Of a stretch of DNA of 64,000 nt, positions 26,485 through 36,369 are shown piece after piece. The position numbers were made by a program, and so were the translations under genes. Below the pieces are notes generated by a model. It was given only the letters and a program-made list of their open reading frames with translations. It did not search any database and was not told where the DNA came from. Each line of letters opens with the position of its first letter. Position 1 is the first letter of the stretch. This DNA comes from an uncultured Flavobacteriaceae bacterium. GTDB lineage: Bacteria; Bacteroidota; Bacteroidia; Flavobacteriales; Flavobacteriaceae. Location of the stretch: positions 62,001-126,000 of the forward strand of contig CANNAN010000008.1 in assembly GCA_947502635.1 (NCBI GenBank). The letters are read 5' to 3'.

Positions 26485-27360
26485 ATGAAGCTTCATTTTA
26501 TAGATAGAAGTGATTTAAATAACAATACTTTTACTGTTACACATCACAATTATCCATATTTTTTAAAAATTTGGCACCATCATAGAGAGCTGGAATTGGT
26601 GTTGTCCATAAAAAGTAAAGGCACTCGGTTTGTTGGTGATAGCATTCTTAAATTTGATGAAGGTGATTTAGTGCTTATTGGTAAAGATTTACCGCATATG
26701 TGGTTAAATGATGATGAGTATTTTGAAGCATCATCTAACTTAAAAGCGGAAGCTATAGCTATACATTTTAAGCAGGATTTTCTTGGAGATGTTTTTTTTA
26801 AAATTAATGAAATGAAACCAATTTCAGATCTAATAGACAGAGCCAAGTATGGGATTAAATTCTTGAATATTAGCACGGAATTAACCCATAAAATAAAAAC
26901 GATTTCAAGTCTTAATGGATTTAATAGAATTATGAGTTTTATTGATGTTTTAAACGATCTGGCTCATTGTGAAACCTATGAACTAATAGCAAGTAAAGGG
27001 TTTATTAATTCTTTTAATAAAGGGAGTCATAGAAATTTAGATAAAGCTTACGAGTATATATTTAATAATTTTAAAGAGCAAATATCACTTATTGATGTTG
27101 CTAAAATAGCTTGTATGAACCCATCATCGTTTAGCAGGCTTTTCAAAAAAGTAAATGGAAAATCCTTTTCAGAATATTTGAATGAAGTAAGAGTTGGGTA
27201 TGCTTGCAAACTTTTAATGGAAAGAAATAAAAATATTTCTAAAGTATGTTATGAATCTGGTTTTAATAATATTTCTAATTTCAATAGAAGGTTTAAGGCA
27301 CTTATGTTAATGTCTCCTAAAGTTTACATTCAGCATTATAACAAAGTGAAGTATATGTAA
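26485..27360 (+). CDS. AraC-family transcriptional regulator
   Basis: A 291-residue regulator with an N-terminal cupin sugar-sensing domain (residues about 15-105, HHRELELVLSIKSKGTRFVGD, FDEGDLVLIGKDLPHMW) and a C-terminal AraC double helix-turn-helix (about 190-285: ISLIDVAKIACMNPSSFSRLFKK and ISKVCYESGFNNISNFNRRFK). It is transcribed divergently from the L-galactose operon and has candidate operators in the shared spacer, so it is the likely activator of that operon. A paralogue with the same architecture regulates the P450 side (38555-39415). Confidence 0.9.
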   Translation: MKLHFIDRSDLNNNTFTVTHHNYPYFLKIWHHHRELELVLSIKSKGTRFVGDSILKFDEGDLVLIGKDLPHMWLNDDEYFEASSNLKAEAIAIHFKQDFLGDVFFKINEMKPISDLIDRAKYGIKFLNISTELTHKIKTISSLNGFNRIMSFIDVLNDLAHCETYELIASKGFINSFNKGSHRNLDKAYEYIFNNFKEQISLIDVAKIACMNPSSFSRLFKKVNGKSFSEYLNEVRVGYACKLLMERNKNISKVCYESGFNNISNFNRRFKALMLMSPKVYIQHYNKVKYM

Positions 27361-27469
27361 GGTTTTCTTAATTGGCTTTAAGTAGAATAATTTGAAAGGG
27401 TGCAATGAAAATCATTCTAGTCTGAATTTATTAAAGGTAGAAATAAAAGATAATATTATTTAAATTAAA

Positions 27470-27493
27470 AAGAGTGCATTTTAATGCACTCTT
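27470..27493 (-). terminator. Terminator between convergent AraC and GH29 genes
   Basis: AAGAGTGCATT / AATGCACTCTT with a two-base central gap, flanked by A and T runs so it can act for both strands. It is about 40 bases after the GH29 stop. Confidence 0.75.
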
Positions 27494-27530
27494 TAACTAA
27501 ACAAACAAAAAAAACTAAATTGAGGTATAA

Positions 27531-29066
27531 TTACATAGTGATTTCTAGCACAAATGCATGATCACAAGGTTTTTTTGTAGGCATTTCTACAGTTAAACCA
27601 CTAGCATCTTGAGACCATTTTATTTCTGCATCGCTTCCAAGCATTTTAACTTTGGTAACAAGGTCTTCGGTCTTTTTAACTGATTTGATATTAACTTTAT
27701 TATTTTCAGGCCATGCCATCATAATGGCATATAGTTTTCCGTCTTTTTGAGTGAAACGAATATCCTGCCCCGTAAATTCTTTATTATCTCCTTCAGAATG
27801 ATGTCCTTTACTTACTTCTGTTGGTCCTTCACCGAATACTTTCCAATATTTTGTATCATATATAGCGGCTCCATTAATCGATAACCAATCACCTATTTCT
27901 AGTAAAATATCTTTTTGATCATCTGGTATGGTACCGTCTGCTTTAGGACCAATATTTAATAAAAGATTTCCATTTTTTGATACGATATCTACTAAGTCGT
28001 CAATTAATTGATTTGCAGTTTTAGATTCCCAGTTTGATACATGACTCCAAGAATTTTTACCAATAGAGGTATCTGTTTGCCAAGGTAGTTTTCTAATACC
28101 AGGCAATTTGCCTCTTTCTAAATCGTAAATAACGGTGCCTTCAGGAAAAGCATCATGATCGAAATTCTTGTCTTGAAGCACAACTTCTTTGCCCCATTCA
28201 ATACCTTTATTATAATAATAAGCAGCAATCTTTGGACGCATATCCTTATAGTCTGGAATATCTAAATAAAAATCGAACCAAAGAATGTCTGGTTGATAAT
28301 TATCAATTAAATCTACCGTTCTATCCCACCACTTTTTCTTAAACTCTTCAGAAACAGGTTCTGTTAAATCTTTTCCTTTTGGAGAGTATAAATCTGCATA
28401 TTCAGGATCTGTAGTATCAAAATGATCTTTTTTATTATAAAAAGACCAATTAAAAGCATAATGAGAAGAAGCGCCCATAATTAAACCTTTACTTCTACCT
28501 TCTTTAAAAAGCTCTCCTAAAATATCCCTTTTTGGACCCATGTCTACAGAATTCCAACGCGTAGTATTCGATTTGTACATAGCAAATCCGTCATGATGAT
28601 CTGCTACAGGAACAACATATCTGGCTCCAGATTTTTTAAATAAATCAATCCATTCTGCTGCGTTAAATTTTTCGCCTTTAAACATAGGTACAAAATCTTT
28701 ATAACCAAACGTTTTTTGATCTCCCCATGTTTTTTTATGATGAGTATAGGCATCATTAGGACCTGCTTTTTGTGGATTTAATTGAGCCGTAAATGTTGCA
28801 GTATCCATATACATACGTCTTGGATACCATTCCGATCCAAAAGCAGGAACAGAATAGACGCCCCAATGTATAAATATTCCAAATTTTTGGTTGTTAAACC
28901 ACGCAGGATCTTTGTAATGCTTTTTAATAGATTCCCAGTTTGGCTGGTAAACTTGAACGGAATCCTTTGCAACCACTTCAGCGATTTTTTTGTCATTTTT
29001 TGAACCACAAGAAGCTAAAAAAATAAGAAGAAGTATTAATAATAAATGATTTTGCTTAAAGGTCAT
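27531..29066 (-). CDS. GH29 alpha-L-fucosidase/alpha-L-galactosidase-like lipoprotein (second copy)
   Basis: A 511-residue exported enzyme with lipobox LASC and the same GH29 layout as 20495-22033: WFNNQKFGIFIHWGVYSVPAFGSEWYPRRMY, RYVVPVADHHDGFAMYKS and nucleophile Asp in PDILWFDFYLD, then LLNIGPKADGTIP. It is a paralogue rather than a copy, with many differences outside motifs, so a different linkage or sulfation state of the substrate is possible. Monocistronic: a terminator follows and 276 bases separate it from the esterase gene. Confidence 0.9.
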   Translation of the reverse strand: MTFKQNHLLLILLLIFLASCGSKNDKKIAEVVAKDSVQVYQPNWESIKKHYKDPAWFNNQKFGIFIHWGVYSVPAFGSEWYPRRMYMDTATFTAQLNPQKAGPNDAYTHHKKTWGDQKTFGYKDFVPMFKGEKFNAAEWIDLFKKSGARYVVPVADHHDGFAMYKSNTTRWNSVDMGPKRDILGELFKEGRSKGLIMGASSHYAFNWSFYNKKDHFDTTDPEYADLYSPKGKDLTEPVSEEFKKKWWDRTVDLIDNYQPDILWFDFYLDIPDYKDMRPKIAAYYYNKGIEWGKEVVLQDKNFDHDAFPEGTVIYDLERGKLPGIRKLPWQTDTSIGKNSWSHVSNWESKTANQLIDDLVDIVSKNGNLLLNIGPKADGTIPDDQKDILLEIGDWLSINGAAIYDTKYWKVFGEGPTEVSKGHHSEGDNKEFTGQDIRFTQKDGKLYAIMMAWPENNKVNIKSVKKTEDLVTKVKMLGSDAEIKWSQDASGLTVEMPTKKPCDHAFVLEITM

Positions 29067-29342
29067 AAGGTATTTTATTTAAATGATTTTGGTTAGATGT
29101 TATTATAAATGCACCCAATATTTCAGCTGCTAAATTCTAATTTTATTAGTTTTTATAAAGTGTCGAATGTTGAAAACTATATAACAAATGGGTTTTTATT
29201 CTTTCTATACTGTTAAAATATGTTAGTTATTGTGCTGTCTTACAGTGTTTTTCATTTTAATAGTAATTAATTAATTGTTTTTGTGTGTTAAAAATATTAC
29301 AAACTAAATTGTGAAATAAAATAATTTTAAATTTTTTTGATA

Positions 29343-30440
29343 TTAATTAGTTATTATTTTGTTTTTTATTAATTGAGTTAATGCTTTTGCTATTATTGCA
29401 TGTTCTTCAACTTTTGGGTGCCCTTCAGAATTTTTATACGGAACAAAGCAGGTATGAATTTTTTTATCATTTAATGCATCTACTGCTTTTTGAACATATT
29501 CTGGCCATAAAGAACCTTTTTTAGTGATGTCCATATTTCCTAGAACACACACAATGCTGGCTGTTGGATTTTTTTCTCGAAGCGTTTTTATAAAGGATCT
29601 ATAGGCTTTTATTGTTTGTTCTTGAGAAGGTTTTTGATCTTTAAATCTGCGTTTAAATTCAACATGGTCTGGTTGATTTACAATCCAGGAATCATTTTGA
29701 AATAAGTTAACAACCATGATATCTGCTTGTTTTTTAGAAAAATCCCATTTACTATTTGTATCATTTGGATTTAACCTATCATACATTTCTGGTATTACCA
29801 TGTTAAACCAACTTACCATAATCCCTATACCTCCTCTTGCAATACAAGAATACTCTGCATTTATATTGCGAGCAGTCATTGCTGCATAAGTATTATAATT
29901 ATTAGTAACGTTACCCTCTGGTTTGTCGTTTCCAGAATAGTCTTCATTGCCATGACCAGTTGTTATGGAATCTCCATAAAACTCAATAAATATAGGTTTC
30001 CTTTTATCTGCGTCTAAAACTTTAGACCCCAAAATTTCAAAACCATAAAAACGCGTTGTTCCATAAGTCCATTCATTTCTTTTAATCAATTCGATTGAAT
30101 GTTTTCCAAAAGGCAAATTCTCAATAAGAGTGTAGGTTTTTTCTTCTCGACTTAACCTCAACGTTTTAAACTTAGTGCCATCAATAATAACGTTGAAATA
30201 ATTCTTTCCAGTTTCGTCTTCTAAAATTGCTTTAATTGCAGTGCCTTCAAAATTTATTTTAATGGATGATCCAGACCAATATATTTCTGAAGCGGTATTG
30301 TCTTCATTTTTGCCTATTCTTCCTTCGTATACAATGCTTTTATCAATATGATTTATTGAAATCAGATGGATACTGGTCTGAAGATTTTTACAATTTGTAA
30401 AAAGGAAAAGTATAATTAAATAAGCAAAAATATTTTTCAT
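29343..30440 (-). CDS. SGNH carbohydrate esterase (CE2-like)
   Basis: A 365-residue protein with an N-terminal signal peptide and possible lipobox (FTNC at about residue 17). Residues 20-145 form a jelly-roll domain (IYWSGSSIKINFEGTAIKAILED). The SGNH hydrolase part begins FIEFYGDSITTGHGNEDYS with nucleophile Ser in GDSIT, and ends EGHPKVEEHAIIAKAL with the catalytic His. CE2 enzymes remove acetyl groups from polysaccharides such as xylan. The motif normally carries Asp before the His; here it is Glu-Gly-His, a dyad arrangement seen in the family. The actual ester is unknown. Confidence 0.82.
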   Translation of the reverse strand: MKNIFAYLIILFLFTNCKNLQTSIHLISINHIDKSIVYEGRIGKNEDNTASEIYWSGSSIKINFEGTAIKAILEDETGKNYFNVIIDGTKFKTLRLSREEKTYTLIENLPFGKHSIELIKRNEWTYGTTRFYGFEILGSKVLDADKRKPIFIEFYGDSITTGHGNEDYSGNDKPEGNVTNNYNTYAAMTARNINAEYSCIARGGIGIMVSWFNMVIPEMYDRLNPNDTNSKWDFSKKQADIMVVNLFQNDSWIVNQPDHVEFKRRFKDQKPSQEQTIKAYRSFIKTLREKNPTASIVCVLGNMDITKKGSLWPEYVQKAVDALNDKKIHTCFVPYKNSEGHPKVEEHAIIAKALTQLIKNKIITN

Positions 30441-30992
30441 TATAACTATTTCAACTAATAACTAAAGTTATTTAATTTTTCTGAAAGCGCATAGGTGCTG
30501 TTGTTTTTTTATGTATATCAAATGATTTTACAAAAAGCCAGATACATGGCATTTAAAAGCCCATTTTGTACAGGCCGTTTTCTCCCCAAATTATAATTAT
30601 TAAGATTAAAAAAGTGTTTAGGTTGATCGTTAAGAAATGTCTATTAGGCAAATTCTATTCTTTGTAAGAATAAAACTCAAGTTTTGGGACTCAGGAACAT
30701 TATGTTGGATGGTATTGTGTCGAGACATTGAAATTTAGGGCTTTGTTTTTATTGCGCCTAAGTAAGAGAAGAAATTCTTATTCAAGGAATGTCCTTTTTT
30801 TGTTACTCTTCTTTGAACGCACAAAGAAAAGTAAATAATAAAATATAAATCTTCTCTAAAAGGTATGGGACATCGTAGCTGAGAGTTAGTATGAATAGTT
30901 GGCTTTCAAGGAATTCTTTATTATCTATTAAATGTTATAATACATAGTTTTATTTTTTTATATTCATCGCTCAATACTTACAAAAACAAAGT
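30441..30992. other. Long intergenic region with one interspersed-type hairpin
   Basis: 552 bases between the divergent esterase and kelch genes. It contains one notable stem: TTACTCTTCTTTG (30803-30815) pairs with CAAAGAAAAGTAA (30822-30834) around a six-base loop with one non-Watson-Crick position. This resembles short palindromic repeats often seen between genes in flavobacteria. I see no gene and cannot place promoters with confidence. Confidence 0.5.
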
Positions 30993-31982
30993 ATGTTTAA
31001 AAAGAACTTAATTTTAATGCTACTGCTTTCACTTATTCTGTCCTGTAAATCTCATAAGCATGACGATTCTAAACCTCAAAAAATATGGCATCAGGTTATT
31101 GCATCAGATGATTCAACACCAATAGCAAGACATGAGGCTGCTTTTGTAAATGTAGGAGACAAGTTTTATTTATTAGGAGGAAGGAAGATAAGAGCCGTTA
31201 GTATTTTTGATACCAAAACTCGAAAATGGACCTTAGGTAAAAAACCGCCTATTGAGTTTCATCATTTTCAACCCATCGTATTTGAAGACCATATATATAT
31301 AATAGGTGCACTAACAGGAAAATACCCCAGAGAAACTCCAGTTGAACATGTTTATATGTATAACACAACAGCCGATACCTGGATAAAAGGAGATCCTATT
31401 CCTAAAGACAGGCTAAGAGGTTCTACAGGTAATGTTATAAAAGACGAAGTAGTTTATATATCATGTGGTATTAGTAATGGGCATATGAGTGGACATAAAA
31501 AATGGCTAGATAGTTATAATCTTAAAACGGGGTTATGGAAAGTTCTTCCAGATGCGCCTAGGGAAAGAGATCATTTTCAGGCTGTAGAAAATGATAATAA
31601 AATTTATGTGTTGGCTGGACGATTATCAAAAGCACCAGATGCAACGTTTCAAGAAACCATTGCAGAGGTTGATGTATATGATATTGAAAAGAACGAATGG
31701 ATAACGTTAGAAAAAGAGATTCCTACGCAACGGGCTGGTAATATAGCAATACTATATAAAGATGATGTTTTAGTTATTGGAGGTGAGTCTGTTAATCAAA
31801 CAACAGCGCATAATGAGGTAGAGGCCTTAAATACCAGAGATTATACATGGCGTACTTATCCTTCTTTATTGGAGGGCAGGCATGGCACAGGAGCCCTATT
31901 ATTCGATAATCACATTTATATTGCTTCAGGTTGCGGTAATAGAGGCGGTTCTCCAGAATTAAGCACTATGGAAAAATATTAA
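30993..31982 (+). CDS. Kelch-repeat lipoprotein
   Basis: A 329-residue lipoprotein (lipobox LSC near residue 18) made of about six kelch blades, each with a gly-gly or gly-containing turn: YLLGGRKI, IIGALTG, ISCGISN, VLAGRLS, VIGGES and IASGCGNRGG. A beta-propeller of this type can bind or modify sugars; no catalytic residue set is evident. Sixteen bases separate it from a sulfatase that is probably co-expressed, so it may bind or present the sulfated substrate. Confidence 0.85.
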   Translation: MFKKNLILMLLLSLILSCKSHKHDDSKPQKIWHQVIASDDSTPIARHEAAFVNVGDKFYLLGGRKIRAVSIFDTKTRKWTLGKKPPIEFHHFQPIVFEDHIYIIGALTGKYPRETPVEHVYMYNTTADTWIKGDPIPKDRLRGSTGNVIKDEVVYISCGISNGHMSGHKKWLDSYNLKTGLWKVLPDAPRERDHFQAVENDNKIYVLAGRLSKAPDATFQETIAEVDVYDIEKNEWITLEKEIPTQRAGNIAILYKDDVLVIGGESVNQTTAHNEVEALNTRDYTWRTYPSLLEGRHGTGALLFDNHIYIASGCGNRGGSPELSTMEKY

Positions 31983-31998
31983 CATAAAGCATACTTTA

Positions 31999-33822
31999 AT
32001 GAAAAGGTCCATTAAAATAGTTACCATTCTCATCGTTTTTGTTTTTATAAGTTGTAAAACAAAAAATGAAGAAGTAACAAAGAAAACTAAAAAGCCTAAT
32101 GTAATTTTAGTCATTACAGACGATCAAGGTTATGGAGACATTGGAGTACACGGAAACCAAATTATTAAAACGCCAAATATTGATGCGTTTTATAATGAAA
32201 GTTACCATTTAACAGATTTTCATGTTAACCCTACATGTGCGCCAACGCGTTCGGCTTTAATGACGGGAAGGTTTGCTAATAGTACGGGAGTCTGGCATAC
32301 AGTTGGAGGTAGGTCTCTATTAAGAGAAGATGAGAAAACGCTTGCAGATATGTTTACAGAAAATGGTTATGTAACTGGTGCTTTTGGTAAATGGCATATG
32401 GGAGATAATTATCCGTTTAGAGCGCATGATCGTGGCTTTCAGGAAACAGTGATGCACTACGGTGGCGGTGCACAACAAACTCCAGATTATTGGGATAATG
32501 ATTATTTTGATGATACGTATTTTAAAAATGGAAAACCTGTTAAGTATAATGGCTATTGTACAGATGTGTTTTTTGATGAAGCTATCAAGTTTATTGAATC
32601 GAATAAAGAAGCTCCGTTTTTTTGTTACATATCAACAAATGCACCTCATGGACCTTATAATGTTCCTGTAAACTATTATAATATTTATAAAGATTTAAGC
32701 GATACTATTTTAGCTGATACTCAAAAGCGTTTTTATGGAATGATTACTAATGTTGATGATAATTTTGGAAAATTAAGAAGTACCTTGAAGACATTAAATA
32801 TAGCTGATAATACCATTCTAATTTTCATGACAGATAATGGAACATCTTCTGGGTATTATAACAAAAATGGTAAAATTACAGGGTATAATGCAGAAATGAG
32901 AGGGATTAAAGGAAGTGAATATGAAGGGGGGCACAGAGTCCCGTTTTTTATTCATTGGAAGGATGGAAATATTAGTGTATCAAAAGATATCAATGAGCTA
33001 ACAGCTCAAATCGATATATTACCAACGTTAGCGGAGTTGTGTGACTTAAAATTGCCTAATGAGCATTTGGAAATTCATGGAGAAAGTTTAGTTTCAATGT
33101 TTTCGGACTCCGAAAGCATGAATAATAGAATGTTAGTTACAGATTCTCAACGGCTGGAAGTACCCAAAAAATGGAAAAACTCATCAGTAATGCAAAATAA
33201 GTGGCGATTGATTAATGGGGCTGAGCTTTACAACTTAAAGAATGATAAGGGCCAAGCAAACAATATAGCTTCTCAATATCCAGAAAGAGTAGAAGCTATG
33301 CGAAGTTTCTATGAAAAATGGTGGACACGTATATCTGGTAAATTTGATGAACAAATCTTCTTTAAAATTGGCATAGAAGAAGAAAATCCTGTGACTTTAA
33401 CAGCTCATGATGTCCATTCTGCTAAAGAAGACTATCCTTGGAATCAAATTCAAATTAGAAAAGGGAAAGTAGGATCAGGTTATTGGAGTATTGATGTAAA
33501 GCATGAAGGTGATTATGAGATTTCTTTGAGAAGGTATCCTGAAGAATCAGACTTATTAATAAACACATCCATACCTAAAGTGACAATAGAAGAACTTCCT
33601 GGGTTAGAATTTGATATTCCCGAAGGTGTAAACTTAAATTTCACGAAGGCATCTATAATGATAGGGGACCAAATAAATGAAACTAAACAGGTCGCAAACA
33701 CCGATAAATCAGCAGATTTCAAAGTGCATTTAATACCTGGGAAAACTAAATTTACGGCTCATTTTACAAATTCAAAAGGAGAAAAAAATATCGCTTATTA
33801 TGCTTATGTTAAAAAAATATAA
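31999..33822 (+). CDS. Exported S1-family sulfatase with C-terminal extension
   Basis: A 607-residue lipoprotein (lipobox ISC, Cys 19). The alkaline-phosphatase-fold sulfatase domain spans about residues 33-450: NVILVITDDQGYGDIG with metal Asp residues, Cys 80 in CAPTRSALMTGR as the formylglycine site, GKWHMGDNYPFRAHDRGF and LIFMTDNGTSS. Residues 455-607 form an added beta-rich segment. It hydrolyses a sulfate ester on an algal polysaccharide or oligosaccharide; position specificity cannot be read from the sequence. It pairs with the kelch protein gene. Confidence 0.92.
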   Translation: MKRSIKIVTILIVFVFISCKTKNEEVTKKTKKPNVILVITDDQGYGDIGVHGNQIIKTPNIDAFYNESYHLTDFHVNPTCAPTRSALMTGRFANSTGVWHTVGGRSLLREDEKTLADMFTENGYVTGAFGKWHMGDNYPFRAHDRGFQETVMHYGGGAQQTPDYWDNDYFDDTYFKNGKPVKYNGYCTDVFFDEAIKFIESNKEAPFFCYISTNAPHGPYNVPVNYYNIYKDLSDTILADTQKRFYGMITNVDDNFGKLRSTLKTLNIADNTILIFMTDNGTSSGYYNKNGKITGYNAEMRGIKGSEYEGGHRVPFFIHWKDGNISVSKDINELTAQIDILPTLAELCDLKLPNEHLEIHGESLVSMFSDSESMNNRMLVTDSQRLEVPKKWKNSSVMQNKWRLINGAELYNLKNDKGQANNIASQYPERVEAMRSFYEKWWTRISGKFDEQIFFKIGIEEENPVTLTAHDVHSAKEDYPWNQIQIRKGKVGSGYWSIDVKHEGDYEISLRRYPEESDLLINTSIPKVTIEELPGLEFDIPEGVNLNFTKASIMIGDQINETKQVANTDKSADFKVHLIPGKTKFTAHFTNSKGEKNIAYYAYVKKI

Positions 33823-33988
33823 GCTAATAAAATGATGCTAAATTATTAGACGAATCAATTTCAATACCAGCATAAGTTAGCATCTTAATAAATTTATAGA
33901 TAAACCAGAAGAAACCAGAAGCATAAAAAGAGTTCATCGAAATAAACCTCCAAAGTTTGCCTTAGAGCTGTTTATCTTAAGAAATTTT

Positions 33989-36184
33989 TTATTTTTCGCC
34001 AGAGCTATTCTCTTCCTGATAGGTCCTAATGTTTTTGGCAAAATCAACTTCTTTTTTTACAGCTTCTAATTGAAGTTCCCAATCAAAGGTTCTTAAACGG
34101 GCAAAGTTTTGTCGTTTATACCTAGGAACATTAATATTTGTATATTTCTCCCAGCTTGTGACCGCATTTTTTAAGTGTTCAACAGCTTTTTCTTTATAAG
34201 AAGCTTCTCCATTGTTTTTGTAAAACTCCAATGCTACTGCTGCATTAATTTTATGAGCATAGTATTCACCTAAAAAACTCATGGATTTAATATCTAATAA
34301 GGTTTGTTTTAATGCTTCAGAAGTTTCCCCAGCTAATAACTTATCGGCGTTTTTAATTGAATTACTAGAATAAGCTGTCAGGTTACTTACAACTTCAAGA
34401 GGTGTTATTAATTTAATGTCTTCGCCATTTAAAATAGCCTTAACATAATCTGAAGCATTTAAAATACCACTACCTTCCATAGTAGGATTGGTTCTAAATT
34501 TATCAACCGATTTTAAATCATTCCATATTTCCATACAAGCTTCTGGCTGCCAATGAAAATCCCAATCTCCCCAAACAAATCTTGTAACTTGGGGTATTAT
34601 TTTAGAAGCTTCTGCCCAAGTGTTTATTAATAATTCAGCATCAGTTTCTGGGTATTTTGAAGCTATGATTTGTTGAAATCTATTTTTTGGAATATCGGGA
34701 TTGTATCCTAGCCTTCCCCAAAGCATAAAATTGTACCAATGTTTGTCAATCTCTAATTGTCTAGGCGCTTCAGGTTGTTTGCTAATAAATTCTCTGCCCC
34801 AAACATAACCGTCTGATCCCATATGGTAACCAGCCGTTTGATCATAAGGTAAATTTTTAATAAAATCACTAGCAAATTTGGGGTCTCCCCAACGATGAAT
34901 AAAAATATCATCATTTCTAAGATTCCACCAAGATTTTAAGTTTTCACCTTGCATCCATTCAACAAAAGGTTTGTGAAAAGGCGGATCTACAGCAGCATAC
35001 ATATGGGCCTTGGCATATTTAAAACTCATATCAAAAGGATCAGGATAATTGCCCCAATATTTGTTTACTATTTTCATGTCTGTCCACCAAAACCGATGAA
35101 TAAAATTCACAGTTCTATTTGGTTGTATTTCTTTAGTATCTAAAATACCTAAACCATAAGTTTCCCAGAGCCATTTTTCTTTATCATCGTCATTCATTGG
35201 AGTACGCATGTTTTCACCAGCGGTAACTCCAATACCTGTAACATCTGGATAATTTATCAGAAACTGTTTTACAGATTTTCGTAAATAATCTTTACTAATG
35301 TCGTTTTTATAATCGTTTGTAATACCATATTTTCCAATCTGACCTTCATTTTCCCGATTGGGCCCTGGAGGTGATGCACCGTTTAAACAAATATTCCAGG
35401 TAATGAAATAGATGTTAATACCTCTGTTTTTTGCATGTTTCATGACCTTTTGCCAAAACACAATTTTTTCGTCAATGGTCATTTTTTTAAGAACTTTTAA
35501 ATTGGCAATAATTTTACTGCTAGGCATTTCGGGGACATTCCAATAATTACCATTTTCTTGAGGTTTGATCGTTGTCCCACAAACATCCTGTAGTGCGACA
35601 TCAGGATAATCGTCTAGCTTAACCATAGAAGAGAAAGGATGCGCATTCCAGTAAGAAATCGTATTGTAACGGTGTCGTGCCATATTATCAAAAAACTGTT
35701 CCCAGAATTCCAGATTCCACATGTCAACAATATTATTTTGGGCTGCGTCTCCAGAATCATCAAAGCTTGAAGTTCTTACATCTAAGGGAATATTAAATTT
35801 AATTCCTCGCTTCTCTATATAAGGCTTATCTTCTACTTTAGTAATTGAATTTATATTTTTTCCAATATTAATTAATTCGGTAAGCTCTAAGCCACCATAC
35901 ATTAAACCATTTGCGTCACTGGATTTTATAAGGATTTCGGAATCTGAGTTTTTTTCAATTTTAAAACCCTGTGGGACGCTACTATTTGCTTCTAGTATAA
36001 ATTTAATGGTAAAGTCAGCATCGTTATTTACTTCGTAAGATTTTGATTTTAGCGCGTTTGTTAAATCTGTTACAGCGAAACCAATTTGAGGTATAGAAGT
36101 ATCGTATTCTATTTTAATTGTTTTTTCATTGGAGCATGAAATTAATGTAAGTAAGCAGACAATTAGTTTTGTAATGTATTTCAT
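33989..36184 (-). CDS. GH67-like (alpha-glucuronidase-type) exported protein
   Basis: A 731-residue lipoprotein (lipobox ISC near residue 17). Residues 25-110 look like the GH67/GH20-type N-terminal alpha/beta domain (ADFTIKFILEANSS, GLMYGGLELTELINIG). A TIM-barrel-like region follows (EKRGIKFNIPLDVRTSSFDD, RHRYNTISYWNAHP, INIYFITWNICLNGASPPGPN, GIGVTAGENM), then a helical C-terminal region. Acidic pairs in TAGENM could be catalytic. Family assignment is by resemblance only. The substrate is unknown; a sugar acid or L-galactose linkage in red-algal galactan is plausible from neighbours. Confidence 0.55.
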   Translation of the reverse strand: MKYITKLIVCLLTLISCSNEKTIKIEYDTSIPQIGFAVTDLTNALKSKSYEVNNDADFTIKFILEANSSVPQGFKIEKNSDSEILIKSSDANGLMYGGLELTELINIGKNINSITKVEDKPYIEKRGIKFNIPLDVRTSSFDDSGDAAQNNIVDMWNLEFWEQFFDNMARHRYNTISYWNAHPFSSMVKLDDYPDVALQDVCGTTIKPQENGNYWNVPEMPSSKIIANLKVLKKMTIDEKIVFWQKVMKHAKNRGINIYFITWNICLNGASPPGPNRENEGQIGKYGITNDYKNDISKDYLRKSVKQFLINYPDVTGIGVTAGENMRTPMNDDDKEKWLWETYGLGILDTKEIQPNRTVNFIHRFWWTDMKIVNKYWGNYPDPFDMSFKYAKAHMYAAVDPPFHKPFVEWMQGENLKSWWNLRNDDIFIHRWGDPKFASDFIKNLPYDQTAGYHMGSDGYVWGREFISKQPEAPRQLEIDKHWYNFMLWGRLGYNPDIPKNRFQQIIASKYPETDAELLINTWAEASKIIPQVTRFVWGDWDFHWQPEACMEIWNDLKSVDKFRTNPTMEGSGILNASDYVKAILNGEDIKLITPLEVVSNLTAYSSNSIKNADKLLAGETSEALKQTLLDIKSMSFLGEYYAHKINAAVALEFYKNNGEASYKEKAVEHLKNAVTSWEKYTNINVPRYKRQNFARLRTFDWELQLEAVKKEVDFAKNIRTYQEENSSGEK

Positions 36185-36369
36185 TTATGGAAGTAATGAT
36201 TGATAGTTGATAAATTTAATTAATTATAAGACACCATGTGAGTTAAGTTCTGTTTATTGAGTATTTTTTGTAGGAAATAGAGTGTGCTTTGTTTTTAACT
36301 AAGTAGATGCCCTAATTCGGATGGTATGATAGAAGAAGAAACTTTACACGTTTAAGCCAAAAAATAAAA

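Noticed and set aside
33823-33988. CCAGAAGAAACCAGAAG-type short repetition after the sulfatase
   Set aside because: Only about two units of eight bases; no larger repeat or gene remnant could be supported.
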